9,505 nt of DNA from assembly GCA_905236225.1 (NCBI GenBank), contig CAJOPM010000026.1, forward strand, positions 1 through 9,505, read 5' to 3'. A program made the translations under genes and the position numbers. This DNA is from an uncultured Eubacterium sp. (GTDB taxonomy: Bacteria; Bacillota; Clostridia; Lachnospirales; Lachnospiraceae). A model generated the notes under the pieces. That model was not told where the DNA came from, ran no database searches, and saw nothing but the letters and a program-made list of their open reading frames with translations. The first letter of the stretch is position 1; the number at the start of each line of letters is the position of its first letter. Of this stretch, positions 1 to 5,682 are shown in pieces.

Positions 1-32
1 TAGCAGGACTTAAGCTTTTGGCAAAGGAATGA
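1..32 (+). CDS. Possible C-terminal end of an upstream gene (partial)
   Basis: The frame beginning at base 3 reads AGLKLLAKE and stops at TGA (30-32). This looks like an ordinary amphipathic protein C-terminus. The other two plus frames stop earlier (TAG at 1-3, TAA at 11-13), and the minus strand offers no ATG here. Only nine residues are visible, so no family can be assigned. The call rests on residue composition alone and the stretch may be non-coding. Confidence 0.3.
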   Translation, partial: AGLKLLAKE

Positions 33-65
33 GCCTATCGTTTCCCTCGACGTAATTTAGCCTTG

Positions 66-94
66 TGGAAATAATAAAGTTTTTCTTTTATAAT
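66..94 (+). promoter_or_regulatory. Candidate sigma-A promoter of the lipoprotein gene
   Basis: A perfect -10 hexamer TATAAT lies at 89-94. It is preceded, across a 17-base spacer, by TGGAAA (66-71), which matches four of six bases of TTGACA. Transcription would start near base 101, leaving a leader of about 40 bases before the ATG at 140. An alternative TTGTGG at 63-68 would need a 20-base spacer and is less likely. Assignment is by eye only. Confidence 0.55.
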
Positions 95-139
95 CTACTT
101 TACAATATTAAGATTGCTTAGCATAGAAATGGAGAGATA

Positions 140-1015
140 ATGCGAATAAAATTAGTGATAACGATAGGGCTTTTAGCGACTGTTCTTCTGGGCGGCTGCA
201 CCGACGGGCAAAAAGAGACACTAAACTATGAACTGTCGCAAGTTCATGCGGTCGGAGGCAGGCAAGGAGTATGTACGCAAGATGGAAATTATTGGGTAAG
301 CGGATCCGGGACTTTGGAAAAATATGACAGCGATTGGAATCTTGTTTTGCAGAATGCAAATCCATTTGAAGGATATTCGCTCGAAGTTAATCATATCGGT
401 GATATTGATGTATATAACAATGAACTTTATTTGGGCGTTGAATACTTTGATGACGGAGAAGGGAAAAATATACAGGTCGCAGTCTATGATGCATATACTC
501 TGAAACTAAAAAGAGTCTTTCCTTTTCGTGATGATACGGGGCAGCTCGAGTGCAGCGGAATCGCAGTAGATCCGGATTCTGACACCGTTTATATGTCCTC
601 GTGGATAGATGATGAATCGAGCAGCTATCTGTATATGTATGACCTGGGCAGCGGTGATTATAAGGGGAAACTGAAAATGGATTCTGACATTAAGTGGATC
701 CAGGGCGTGGCTTATTATGATGACAGCCTGTATGTTACCTGTGACGACGGAGATGCCAATGAGGATGCGCCGGATCATATGTATAGGATAGATGTTGCTA
801 AGGATGAAAAAACCGGCCGCATCAGTTTGGAAAAGACGTTTGATGATGTGACAAAGCAGGGCGAAATTGAAGGCCTGACATTTGACGAAGAGAAGGGGCA
901 GTTTCTGTTACTGTACAACAGAGGCGCAAAAATTGTTAACGGTATGCCGACAGGTTTTTATGAGGGCTACAGTGAAGAAATACACGAAGTATTTGTATAT
1001 GATATAAAGAGCTAG
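140..1015 (+). CDS. Surface lipoprotein with predicted beta-propeller repeats
   Basis: A 291-residue exported protein. The N-terminus is a classic lipoprotein signal: positive start (MRIK), hydrophobic core (residues 5-17) and lipobox LGGC. Cleavage before Cys20 and lipid anchoring to the outer face of the membrane are expected. The mature part carries blade-like repeats roughly 50 residues apart: near 42-57, 85-100 (GDIDVYNNELYLGV), 138-155 (SGIAVDPDSDTVYMSS), 187-203 (QGVAYYDDSLYVTC) and 243-262 (EGLTFDEEKGQFLLLY). Each has a G-[IVL]-x-[VYF] strand, a turn and a strand ending in LYV or similar, as in YncE/NHL/SdiA-regulated type propellers. The start is set by GGAGA at 131-135. No catalytic motif was recognised; a binding or scaffold role is inference. 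It converges on the next gene, with overlapping stop codons. Confidence 0.85.
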   Translation: MRIKLVITIGLLATVLLGGCTDGQKETLNYELSQVHAVGGRQGVCTQDGNYWVSGSGTLEKYDSDWNLVLQNANPFEGYSLEVNHIGDIDVYNNELYLGVEYFDDGEGKNIQVAVYDAYTLKLKRVFPFRDDTGQLECSGIAVDPDSDTVYMSSWIDDESSSYLYMYDLGSGDYKGKLKMDSDIKWIQGVAYYDDSLYVTCDDGDANEDAPDHMYRIDVAKDEKTGRISLEKTFDDVTKQGEIEGLTFDEEKGQFLLLYNRGAKIVNGMPTGFYEGYSEEIHEVFVYDIKS

Positions 1016-1569
1016 CCTACAACAATGTTTTCGATACATTCCTTAATGATTGCATCGGGATCATTGCCTATGATATCGAGTCCGGTTGCCTTAATAAGCT
1101 TGGCATCCTCTATTCCATAGAAATTTAAAGCCAGCGCCTTTATGTAGCCAAAACCGAATTCATCCGGCACATAATCGCCACCGGCGGTAGTTATATAATA
1201 TAGTTTTTTGGCATTGCATTTTCCGATGGGAACACCCATAGGGGTATATTCAAAAGTGATTCCTAAGATATTAATATGTTCTATGTATTGCTTTAAAACT
1301 GCGGGAAATGAAAGATCCCATAAAGGAGCAGCTATAACGATGGTGTCTGCGCGCGCAAATTGCTTTGCATAATCAAAATAGGAGTCAGAGAAGTCGCCTG
1401 ATGATATGCATTTATCCCGCCAATCCAAAAAAGCTTGATCAGTATTGGGAAAATCTGCATTATCAAGCCTGACTTCCTCGATAGAATCTTTTAATTTATT
1501 TAAAAGGCTTTCGGCTATCCTCTTGGTTCTTGAATTATTTCTTACGCATGCATTAACAAATAAAATCAT
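1012..1569 (-). CDS. Flavodoxin-fold NAD(P)H:FMN oxidoreductase (azoreductase/quinone reductase-like)
   Basis: A 185-residue cytoplasmic flavoprotein. Residues 1-15 form the first strand and phosphate-binding loop (ILFVNACVRNNSRT), the place where AcpD-type azoreductases bind the FMN phosphate. Residues 81-96 (APLWDLSFPAVLKQYI) match the P-[ML]-[WY]-[ND]-x-[ST]-x-P-[AS]-x-L-K segment that packs on the flavin. TTAGG at 127-131 matches the loop around the isoalloxazine ring. The family uses NAD(P)H to reduce quinones, nitro- or azo-compounds; the natural substrate is often unknown. Length is slightly below the roughly 200 residues usual for AcpD proteins. The start is supported by TAGGAGG (minus strand, 1579-1585), nine bases upstream. 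It is transcribed alone, convergent with the lipoprotein and divergent from the esterase. Confidence 0.88.
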   Translation of the reverse strand: MILFVNACVRNNSRTKRIAESLLNKLKDSIEEVRLDNADFPNTDQAFLDWRDKCISSGDFSDSYFDYAKQFARADTIVIAAPLWDLSFPAVLKQYIEHINILGITFEYTPMGVPIGKCNAKKLYYITTAGGDYVPDEFGFGYIKALALNFYGIEDAKLIKATGLDIIGNDPDAIIKECIENIVVG

Positions 1570-1591
1570 AGATACTTACCTCCTACATCAA

Positions 1592-1600
1592 AGTATATCA
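1592..1600 (-). promoter_or_regulatory. Extended -10 promoter of the flavoprotein gene
   Basis: Read on the minus strand this is TGATATACT: an extended -10 (TG-n) with hexamer TATACT, five of six bases matching consensus. No good -35 is visible; the position 17 bases upstream is a T-run. The transcript would start near 1585, leaving almost no leader and implying that the hairpin at 1624-1655 lies outside this mRNA. The same TGATATACT occurs before the dehydrogenase gene. Confidence 0.5.
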
Positions 1601-1610
1601 CAATCAAGAT

Positions 1611-1655
1611 AGTGAAAAAAATAAAGATCGGATAGATTATTGTCTATCCGGTCTT
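1611..1655 (-). terminator. Intrinsic terminator-like hairpin, minus strand
   Basis: Arms 1624-1636 and 1643-1655 form a 13-base stem around a six-base loop. The minus-strand reading has one C-A mismatch; the plus-strand reading has a U-G wobble at that place. On the minus strand the stem is followed immediately by TATTTTTTTC, a good U-tract, so termination would be of leftward transcripts. No leftward gene precedes it within the divergent spacer. It would therefore stop a leader, a small RNA, or antisense transcription leaving the esterase gene. On the plus strand there is no T-run after the stem. Confidence 0.6.
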
Positions 1656-1664
1656 ATTGCGCTT

Positions 1665-1683
1665 ATAGCTTCTTTGTAGCTAT
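1665..1683. repeat. Small inverted repeat beside the terminator-like hairpin
   Basis: ATAGCT (1665-1670) and AGCTAT (1678-1683) are perfect six-base arms around a seven-base loop. The repeat lies ten bases from the larger hairpin, so a leftward transcript would carry two stem-loops in a row before the U-tract. It could equally be a protein-binding palindrome for the esterase promoter, whose -35 starts at 1708. Six-base arms are short enough to arise by chance. Confidence 0.35.
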
Positions 1684-1707
1684 TTACCTAAAATGATATA
1701 CGATTTT

Positions 1708-1736
1708 TTGGATTCCATTTGTTTTTGATGTATAAT
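1708..1736 (+). promoter_or_regulatory. Sigma-A type promoter of the SGNH esterase gene
   Basis: TTGGAT (1708-1713) and a perfect TATAAT (1731-1736) are separated by exactly 17 bases. The start of transcription would fall near 1743, giving a leader of about 35 bases. This is one of the best-matching promoters in the window, and it points away from the flavoprotein gene. Confidence 0.7.
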
Positions 1737-1777
1737 AGGGTTTACCGACAAAAACTATAGGAATACGAGGAATTACA

Positions 1778-2410
1778 ATGATTAAATCTATACTGGCTTT
1801 TGGTGATTCAAATACATGGGGCCTGATACCCGGATCTAAAGAAAAAGAGCGCTATCCGTGGGATAAGAGATGGACAGGGATACTACAAGAAAAATGTAAT
1901 AATGTTCACGTAATTGAAGAGGGATTGTGCGGCAGGACAAGCGCATTTGAAGATGCATTAAGATATGGAAGATCAGCTTTAGCCATTCTGCCTGCATTAC
2001 TGGAGAGTCATTATCCGTTAGATGCTGCCATTATAATGCTTGGGACAAACGATTGTAAGAGTGTTTATAAGCATACACCTGAAGATATAGCGAAGGGAGT
2101 TGGCAAATGCTTAGATGAGGTGCTTAAGTATTTAGAGCCGCATAATGTTTTGCTGATATCACCGATACATTTGGGAGAAGATGTATATAGAGAGGATAAA
2201 GACCCTGAGTTTGATAAAGAATCTGTTATTACTAGCCGCAAACTGAAAGACGTTTATAAGAAGCTGGCTAAAGAAAAGGGAACTGCTCATCTGGCAGCAT
2301 CCGACTATGTCAGCGCTAACTCAAAAGATGATGAACACTTGGACGATAAAGGACACAGGATATTGGCAGAGGCAATATATGATAAGCTGATAGATATGAA
2401 AGTGATCTAG
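1778..2410 (+). CDS. SGNH/GDSL-family esterase, aryl esterase/acyltransferase type
   Basis: A 210-residue cytoplasmic serine hydrolase with no signal peptide. Block I is GDSNTWG (residues 9-15) with nucleophile Ser11. Block II glycine lies in GLCGRTS (49-55), the oxyanion asparagine is N91 in GTND (89-92), and block V is D184-x-x-H187 followed by LDDKGH. The catalytic triad should be Ser11, Asp184 and His187. The stretches RWTGIL (31-36), VIEEGL (45-50) and IIMLGTND (85-92) closely resemble my recollection of the Mycobacterium smegmatis aryl esterase/acyltransferase MsAcT, so this is the likely subfamily. Its physiological substrate, perhaps a small acetyl or aryl ester, is not known. GAGG at 1767-1770 supports the start. 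It has its own promoter and no obvious operon partner. Confidence 0.9.
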   Translation: MIKSILAFGDSNTWGLIPGSKEKERYPWDKRWTGILQEKCNNVHVIEEGLCGRTSAFEDALRYGRSALAILPALLESHYPLDAAIIMLGTNDCKSVYKHTPEDIAKGVGKCLDEVLKYLEPHNVLLISPIHLGEDVYREDKDPEFDKESVITSRKLKDVYKKLAKEKGTAHLAASDYVSANSKDDEHLDDKGHRILAEAIYDKLIDMKVI

Positions 2411-2427
2411 AATAGCCATAACAATAT

Positions 2428-2462
2428 GATATGCCCCCTATATGCTTCATAGGAGGCATATC
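2428..2462 (-). terminator. Terminator-like hairpin between convergent genes
   Basis: Arms 2428-2441 and 2449-2462 form a 14-base stem with a seven-base loop. Read on the minus strand, all positions pair, with one U-G wobble. Read on the plus strand, that position is a C-A mismatch. The minus-strand tail is only moderately T-rich (ATATTGTTATGG). It most likely ends the reductase mRNA, with a possible second role for the esterase mRNA. On the plus strand, a weak ACGG/CCGT pair followed by TTTTT at 2481-2485 might assist. Confidence 0.6.
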
Positions 2463-2529
2463 ACGGCCATTTATTCTCCGTTTTTAAGTCCGCAACAAAA
2501 TCCCGGTACGTTCATTGTTTCTCATTTCA

Positions 2530-4560
2530 CTATCCTTCGATGATTCCTCTGTACTCGTGAGTCGGAAAATCATCGGGATGTTCTATATCAACTGCAGCAA
2601 GATAACCGGATCTTGTGCACTGATCAACTTGTCCGGGCTTTATGGCATCGCCTATGATAAATACCTTGGCATCGCCTGCTGCAGCCTTTAGTTCGTCATA
2701 AGGTACGCTCTTCATACCAAGGGCAAATAACACTGTATCGGCTGTAAGTTTTTGCTCGCCATCTTCATTTTCAACGCTGACTCCGTCTGCCTCGATTTTA
2801 AGGCATTTGGTTTTAGCCATAGATTTCATTCCGAATTTTTCCATTTCAAGAACAAGAGCCTCGCGGTACATGCCGTATGACTCGTTTGCAATTCTATCAA
2901 GCATTTCCACTACGGTTACTTCATGCCCGGTTTTCTGAAGATATAATCCGGTTTCACAGCCTACCAGACCGCCGCCTATCATTACTACTTTCTTTCCGCA
3001 TTTAAATGAATCATCATACACTTCCATAGCCTGATGAGCGTTCTCAATACCCGGAATCGGCGGACATGACGGAAGAGAACCGGTTGCAATCATAACAACA
3101 TCTGCCCCAAAGTCTTTGATAAAATCAGCAGTCACCTCAGTGTTAAGACGAACATCAATGTCTCTTTTGTTAACCTCTTTAATCAATACATTTTTGAAAT
3201 TTCTAAGATCGGGCTTGTCAATGTCAGTGTCCGTAAAATACAGCAGGCCGCCAAGTTTATCGCCCTTTTCGCACAGAGTAACCTTATGCCCTCTCTCACA
3301 GGCGGTAATGGCTGCCTGCATTCCCGCTGCGCCGCCGCCAACAATAAGCACTTTGTCGCTCTTAACAGGATCCGGAAGTGTGTCCGGGTCAAACGGTAAA
3401 TGCGCAAGAGGATTAATTCTGCAGTGGCCTACATAAAGTGCGAGTTCCTCGCTTCCAAACGGAAGGTCGTCATATCCTTCTTCCGGAGATCCGGGGAAGC
3501 ACATATAGCAGCGCAGACATCTGCGGATACAATCAGCATCGCCCACTTTGCATTTATTTGCAAACTGCGGATCGGCAAGCATTTGACGACCGAGAATGGC
3601 AAAATCAATCTTGCCGTCTGCGATGGCCTTATCGCATTGCTCGGGAGAATTAATTCCGCCAACGGCTCCGACCGGAAGTTTGGTATATTTCTTTACGATA
3701 GAAGCAGGTTCTATATTCAAACCGTGTTCATGGAACATAGAACTTTCGGTTGCGGATTTGACTGATTCTTCATATATACCGCAGGTAACATGAACTGAGG
3801 TAATATAATCCTCAACCCACTGTACGAACTGACCGGTCTCATCAGGAGTGATGCCGTTTGGCTGATGATCTGTGCCATCGATTCGAAGCTCTATAAGGAA
3901 GGTGTCTCCTACTGCCTGCCTTATGGCTTTTATTATCTGAATTGGGAATTTTGCACGGTTCTCAAGCGAGCCGCCGTATTCGTCGGTTCTTGTATTCATA
4001 AGAGGGCTTAAAAATTGCGTAAACAAAAAGCCATGACCACCGTGTATAAGAATTCCGTCAAAACCGCATTTTTGCATATAGGTAGCTGCCACGGCGAAAT
4101 CATTTGCAATACGATCCATATCGTCTTTATTCATAGCACGCACATGTACACCTGCTGAATTGACACATTCTACAGGCCCTATAGATTCTTCTTCGGGGCG
4201 ATAGGGAACTTTTTCCTTGCCGCAGTGAACGAGCTCGGCCAGGGCTATGGCACCATGGCTTTTAATACGTTTTGCATATTCGGATACGGCATTAAAAGTC
4301 TCCATATCTTCTTCGGGTTTTGCAAAGTCAAAAGGCCTAAATCCCGGAATTCGAACCGCATCTACAAAATTGACATCGGTCTCGCCTACGATAACGCAGG
4401 CATTGCCGCCGGCTGCTCCGCTCTCAAGTTTGCGGTAAGTAAAATCTCTTGCGTCGGGATTTTGTACAATAAGACCAAAAGCCATAGGCGCGCTGACAAT
4501 GCGGTTTTTGTAGGTTACGTTACCAACTTTCATAGGGCTTAATAAATGCTCAAATTTCAT
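2530..4560 (-). CDS. Old-yellow-enzyme type NADH:flavin oxidoreductase / 2-enoate (2,4-dienoyl-CoA-like) reductase
   Basis: A 676-residue cytoplasmic enzyme with the layout of FadH, BaiCD and clostridial 2-enoate reductases. Residues 1-340 are an FMN TIM barrel containing HGGHGFLF (173-180), the TDEYGGSLENR signature (192-202) and the barrel-end G-R region AILGRQMLADPQF (321-333). A cysteine cluster follows (C344, C348, C351, C354, C380) for a 4Fe-4S centre. An FAD-binding Rossmann fold starts at GGGAAG (408-413), and an NAD(P)H-binding fold has GGGLVG (529-534). Electrons would run NAD(P)H to FAD to 4Fe-4S to FMN and onto an activated C=C bond. The cysteine spacing differs from the usual C-x2-C-x3-C-x11-C. 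The start has AAAGGAGAG eight bases upstream. It is divergent from the LysR gene, its probable regulator. The substrate is undetermined. Confidence 0.92.
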   Translation of the reverse strand: MKFEHLLSPMKVGNVTYKNRIVSAPMAFGLIVQNPDARDFTYRKLESGAAGGNACVIVGETDVNFVDAVRIPGFRPFDFAKPEEDMETFNAVSEYAKRIKSHGAIALAELVHCGKEKVPYRPEEESIGPVECVNSAGVHVRAMNKDDMDRIANDFAVAATYMQKCGFDGILIHGGHGFLFTQFLSPLMNTRTDEYGGSLENRAKFPIQIIKAIRQAVGDTFLIELRIDGTDHQPNGITPDETGQFVQWVEDYITSVHVTCGIYEESVKSATESSMFHEHGLNIEPASIVKKYTKLPVGAVGGINSPEQCDKAIADGKIDFAILGRQMLADPQFANKCKVGDADCIRRCLRCYMCFPGSPEEGYDDLPFGSEELALYVGHCRINPLAHLPFDPDTLPDPVKSDKVLIVGGGAAGMQAAITACERGHKVTLCEKGDKLGGLLYFTDTDIDKPDLRNFKNVLIKEVNKRDIDVRLNTEVTADFIKDFGADVVMIATGSLPSCPPIPGIENAHQAMEVYDDSFKCGKKVVMIGGGLVGCETGLYLQKTGHEVTVVEMLDRIANESYGMYREALVLEMEKFGMKSMAKTKCLKIEADGVSVENEDGEQKLTADTVLFALGMKSVPYDELKAAAGDAKVFIIGDAIKPGQVDQCTRSGYLAAVDIEHPDDFPTHEYRGIIEG

Positions 4561-4606
4561 CTGAATCTCTCCTTTGAATAGTGTGTGTTATGTTTTTGAC
4601 ATTTAT

Positions 4607-4635
4607 AGTTTAGCATGCTTTCTGATGGCTGTTAA
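4607..4635 (-). promoter_or_regulatory. Promoter of the reductase gene
   Basis: On the minus strand, TTAACA (4630-4635; five of six matches) and TAAACT (4607-4612; four of six) are 17 bases apart. A TG-n extension (TGC) sits directly before the -10. The transcript would start near 4600, with a leader of about 40 bases. The modest -10 suits an activator-dependent promoter. Confidence 0.6.
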
Positions 4636-4650
4636 ATTCCGATTATTTTG

Positions 4651-4679
4651 GCTATTTATGCAGTTTTGTTATTAATAGC
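4651..4679. promoter_or_regulatory. Probable LysR-type operator (T-N11-A interrupted palindrome)
   Basis: GCTATTTAT (4651-4659) and ATTAATAGC (4671-4679) are nine-base inverted arms with one mismatch, separated by exactly 11 bases. The inner ends give T-N11-A, the recognised LysR-family box. The centre (4665) lies about 65 bases upstream of the inferred reductase transcription start at 4600, the usual distance for the LysR recognition site. It also lies just upstream of the candidate LysR promoter, which fits autoregulation. Binding by the adjacent regulator is inferred. Confidence 0.65.
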
Positions 4680-4685
4680 GACGTT

Positions 4686-4714
4686 TTGAGTGGCACATAG
4701 GGGCGTATTGTGAT
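4686..4714 (+). promoter_or_regulatory. Candidate promoter of the LysR regulator gene
   Basis: TTGAGT (4686-4691) and TGTGAT (4709-4714; four of six matches) are 17 bases apart, giving a start near 4721. The weak -10 makes this tentative. The -35 is seven bases from the T-N11-A palindrome, so bound regulator could repress its own gene. Confidence 0.4.
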
Positions 4715-4741
4715 AAAGTTAGTTATAAATGGAGGCGTCAC

Positions 4742-5632
4742 ATGGATGAAGTTAAACTAAAATATTTTATATCGGTAGCGAAATATTTGAATTTTACAGA
4801 AGCGGCAAAGGATCACTATATGACACAGCCGGCAATAAGCAGGCAAATATCTGAGCTTGAACGTGATCTTGGGACGAAATTATTTAACAGAAGTACAAGA
4901 AGCGTTACGCTTACCAAAAGCGGAGAACTATTTCTAGAGGATGCCAAGCGAATACTAAGCCTTGCCGAAAATGCCAGAGAGAGAGTATTTTTGGCAGATA
5001 CACATGAGAGCCTTGAGCTTAGGATAATATATCTAGCGAGCCCTACCAAAGCTTTTTTGCCGGATTTAATTATGCAGTTTCATACTCAGTATCCGCAGGT
5101 CTCAATCGAGCTTCACAGCATGACGGCTCACGAGATAGCAGAGGAAATTAAGAGCCCTTCTGCAGATATTTATATATCGATATCCGATGATCTTGCCAAA
5201 CAAAGACAGCTTACTTACAGAAAGCTGTTTACGGATACATTTTGTTTTGTGGTAAGAAACGATCACCCTTGTTTGAAAGGGGCGAGCATAGATTTTGAAA
5301 AGATTGCAAGCGAGCCCTTTCTTATGATGAGCCCGCAAACGGCGACTTATATGAACAGGCAGATTTTAAAGATTACGCGTGAACTTGATTTTACGCCGCA
5401 TTTTATCAAATATTACGACAGTATGGATGATGTATTGTTTGCCACGCAGGCGGGACTGGGGATTGCAATACTTCCATATAAGACCAGATTGTTTGCGCCG
5501 GCGGCGCTTAGCTGCTTACCGATTAATCACCAGACGATTGGCAGTACGATAGGAATAGCTTGGAATATGGAAACAGATAATATTGCGGTCTCGTGGTTTT
5601 TAGATCACTTAGAACAAAATGGAAAATTTTAA
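4742..5632 (+). CDS. LysR-family transcriptional regulator
   Basis: A 296-residue DNA-binding regulator of the usual LTTR length. The N-terminal winged helix-turn-helix covers residues 1-60. It contains FTEAAKDHYMTQPAISRQIS (18-37, with the recognition helix around TQPAISRQI) and the LxxELGxxLFxR-like segment ERDLGTKLFNRS (40-51). A linker helix (about 60-88) leads into a periplasmic-binding-protein-like effector domain (about 90-296), which should sense a small organic ligand. GGAGG at 4731-4735, six bases from the ATG, fixes the start. It is divergent from the reductase, with a T-N11-A palindrome between them, and 50 bases upstream of the dehydrogenase start. These neighbours are its most probable targets. 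The effector cannot be predicted. Confidence 0.95.
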   Translation: MDEVKLKYFISVAKYLNFTEAAKDHYMTQPAISRQISELERDLGTKLFNRSTRSVTLTKSGELFLEDAKRILSLAENARERVFLADTHESLELRIIYLASPTKAFLPDLIMQFHTQYPQVSIELHSMTAHEIAEEIKSPSADIYISISDDLAKQRQLTYRKLFTDTFCFVVRNDHPCLKGASIDFEKIASEPFLMMSPQTATYMNRQILKITRELDFTPHFIKYYDSMDDVLFATQAGLGIAILPYKTRLFAPAALSCLPINHQTIGSTIGIAWNMETDNIAVSWFLDHLEQNGKF

Positions 5633-5647
5633 GGTCCAAATTACATG

Positions 5648-5656
5648 TGATATACT
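5648..5656 (+). promoter_or_regulatory. Extended -10 promoter of the dehydrogenase gene
   Basis: TGATATACT is an extended -10 identical to the one before the flavoprotein gene at 1592-1600. The -35 position (TTTAAG, 5628-5633) is weak and overlaps the stop codon of the LysR gene. The transcript would start near 5663 and could continue into glpK and the glutaredoxin gene, since no U-tract terminator intervenes. Confidence 0.5.
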
Positions 5657-5682
5657 AAAATAAAACAGAAGGAGGAATGATT

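Noticed and set aside
1570..1777. Known riboswitch class in the flavoprotein-esterase spacer
   Set aside because: The stem-loops do not match the FMN, SAM, TPP, T-box or other conserved cores I could recognise. Only simple hairpins are visible.
3116..4542. Several plus-strand open frames of 60-120 codons opposite the reductase gene
   Set aside because: They overlap each other and lie antisense to a strongly supported 676-residue enzyme. Their translations show no family motif.
5677..5682. ATG at 5677 as the dehydrogenase start
   Set aside because: It is one base from the GGAGG. The in-frame ATG at 5683 has normal spacing and matches the family N-terminus just as well.
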